Below are positions 63,601-64,000 of a stretch of 64,000 bases of DNA, in pieces. This stretch comes from Branchiostoma floridae (Eukaryota; Chordata; Leptocardii; Amphioxiformes; Branchiostomatidae): positions 4,630,534-4,694,533 of the forward strand of contig NC_049994.1 of the NCBI RefSeq assembly GCF_000003815.2. The letters are read 5' to 3'. The notes beneath the pieces were generated by a model that saw only the letters and a program-made list of their open reading frames with translations, made no database searches and was not told the DNA's origin. The translations under genes and the position numbers were made by a program. How positions within the stretch are numbered: the stretch's first letter is position 1; each line of letters starts with the position of its first letter.

Positions 63601-63992
63601 CTATAGGAAACTGTAACTTTTAATGTAATAACGTTAGGATCATGGTAATAAGTAAGCAAAGTTACTAGTATGCAATGTCACGTATACCTTGGAAACAGGC
63701 TTTCTAATTACTATGCATGCCTTCTATGGTAATTGGGAAATGTTTATAGAAATTCAAGTGTATATCTTTGCCTCCTTAGTTTTATATGTCTTAAGGAACC
63801 TATAGGAAACTGTAACTTTTAATGTAACGTTAGGTTCATGATAACAAGTAAGAAAAGTTACTAGAATGCAATGTCACCAATACCTTGGCAACAGTCTTTC
63901 TAATTACTATGCCTGCCTTCTATGGCAATTGGGAAATGTTTATAGAAATCCAAGTGTATATCTTTGCCTCTTTAGTTTTACATGTCTTACGG
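63601..63992. repeat. 199-bp tandem duplication at the window edge
   Basis: The unit starts CTATAGGAAACTGTAACTTTT at 63601 and again at 63800, and both copies run through CTTGG(A/C)AACAG and TTTGCCTC to a TAGTTTTA(T/C)ATGTCTTA end. The copies differ at scattered bases. A third copy could begin beyond the window. Confidence 0.92.
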
Positions 63993-64000
63993 ATTAAATA

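Overview
This is intron-rich nuclear DNA from an animal. The gene content (an ATXN7L3 orthologue, a TTC3/DZIP3-type RING ligase, a PRR29/C21orf58-type protein), the many short transposon relics with intact target-site duplications, and tRNA-derived SINEs suggest an invertebrate deuterostome. A lancelet (Branchiostoma) is my best guess, inferred without a database search. About 12 kb is coding. The rest is intron, UTR, intergenic DNA and repeats.

Region 1 (about 1.9-24.3 kb, + strand) holds the 3' part of a very large E3 ubiquitin ligase gene. Its 5' end lies left of the window. Fourteen exons join with consistent phases over about 2,885 codons. In order they encode a proline-rich segment, a TTC3/DZIP3-like segment, a PAM2 motif (the poly(A)-binding-protein docking peptide), a single 4.6-kb exon of repeated coiled coil, low-complexity segments with a nuclear localisation sequence, two tandem C-X8-C-X5-C-X3-H zinc fingers, and a C-terminal RING-H2 finger. 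PAM2, TTP-type fingers and RING in one chain suggest an mRNA-associated ubiquitin ligase. An 8-bp tandem duplication at 17402-17417 breaks the reading frame in this copy.

Region 2 (24.66-38.08 kb, + strand) is a complete ATXN7L3 gene of 11 coding exons and 374 residues, including a 17-nt microexon. It encodes the Sgf11-like subunit of the SAGA deubiquitinase module. Intron 1 carries a transposon relic of about 2.65 kb with 835-bp inverted arms, a THAP-like fragment and a YqaJ-exonuclease fragment. The likely 3' UTR ends near a polyadenylation signal at 40594.

Region 3 (42.33 to at least 56.78 kb, - strand) is a conserved but unrecognised gene. Eighteen exons give 640 in-frame residues, with a proline-rich N-terminal half containing an MMMQNAQMHQ motif (DUF4587-like) and a globular helical C-terminal half. 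It converges tail-to-tail on ATXN7L3. Its first exon was not found. A SINE sits 10 bp upstream of the DUF4587 exon's splice acceptor and now supplies the pyrimidine tract.

Region 4 (about 56.8-64 kb) has no gene I can support, only inverted-repeat elements and a 199-bp tandem duplication.
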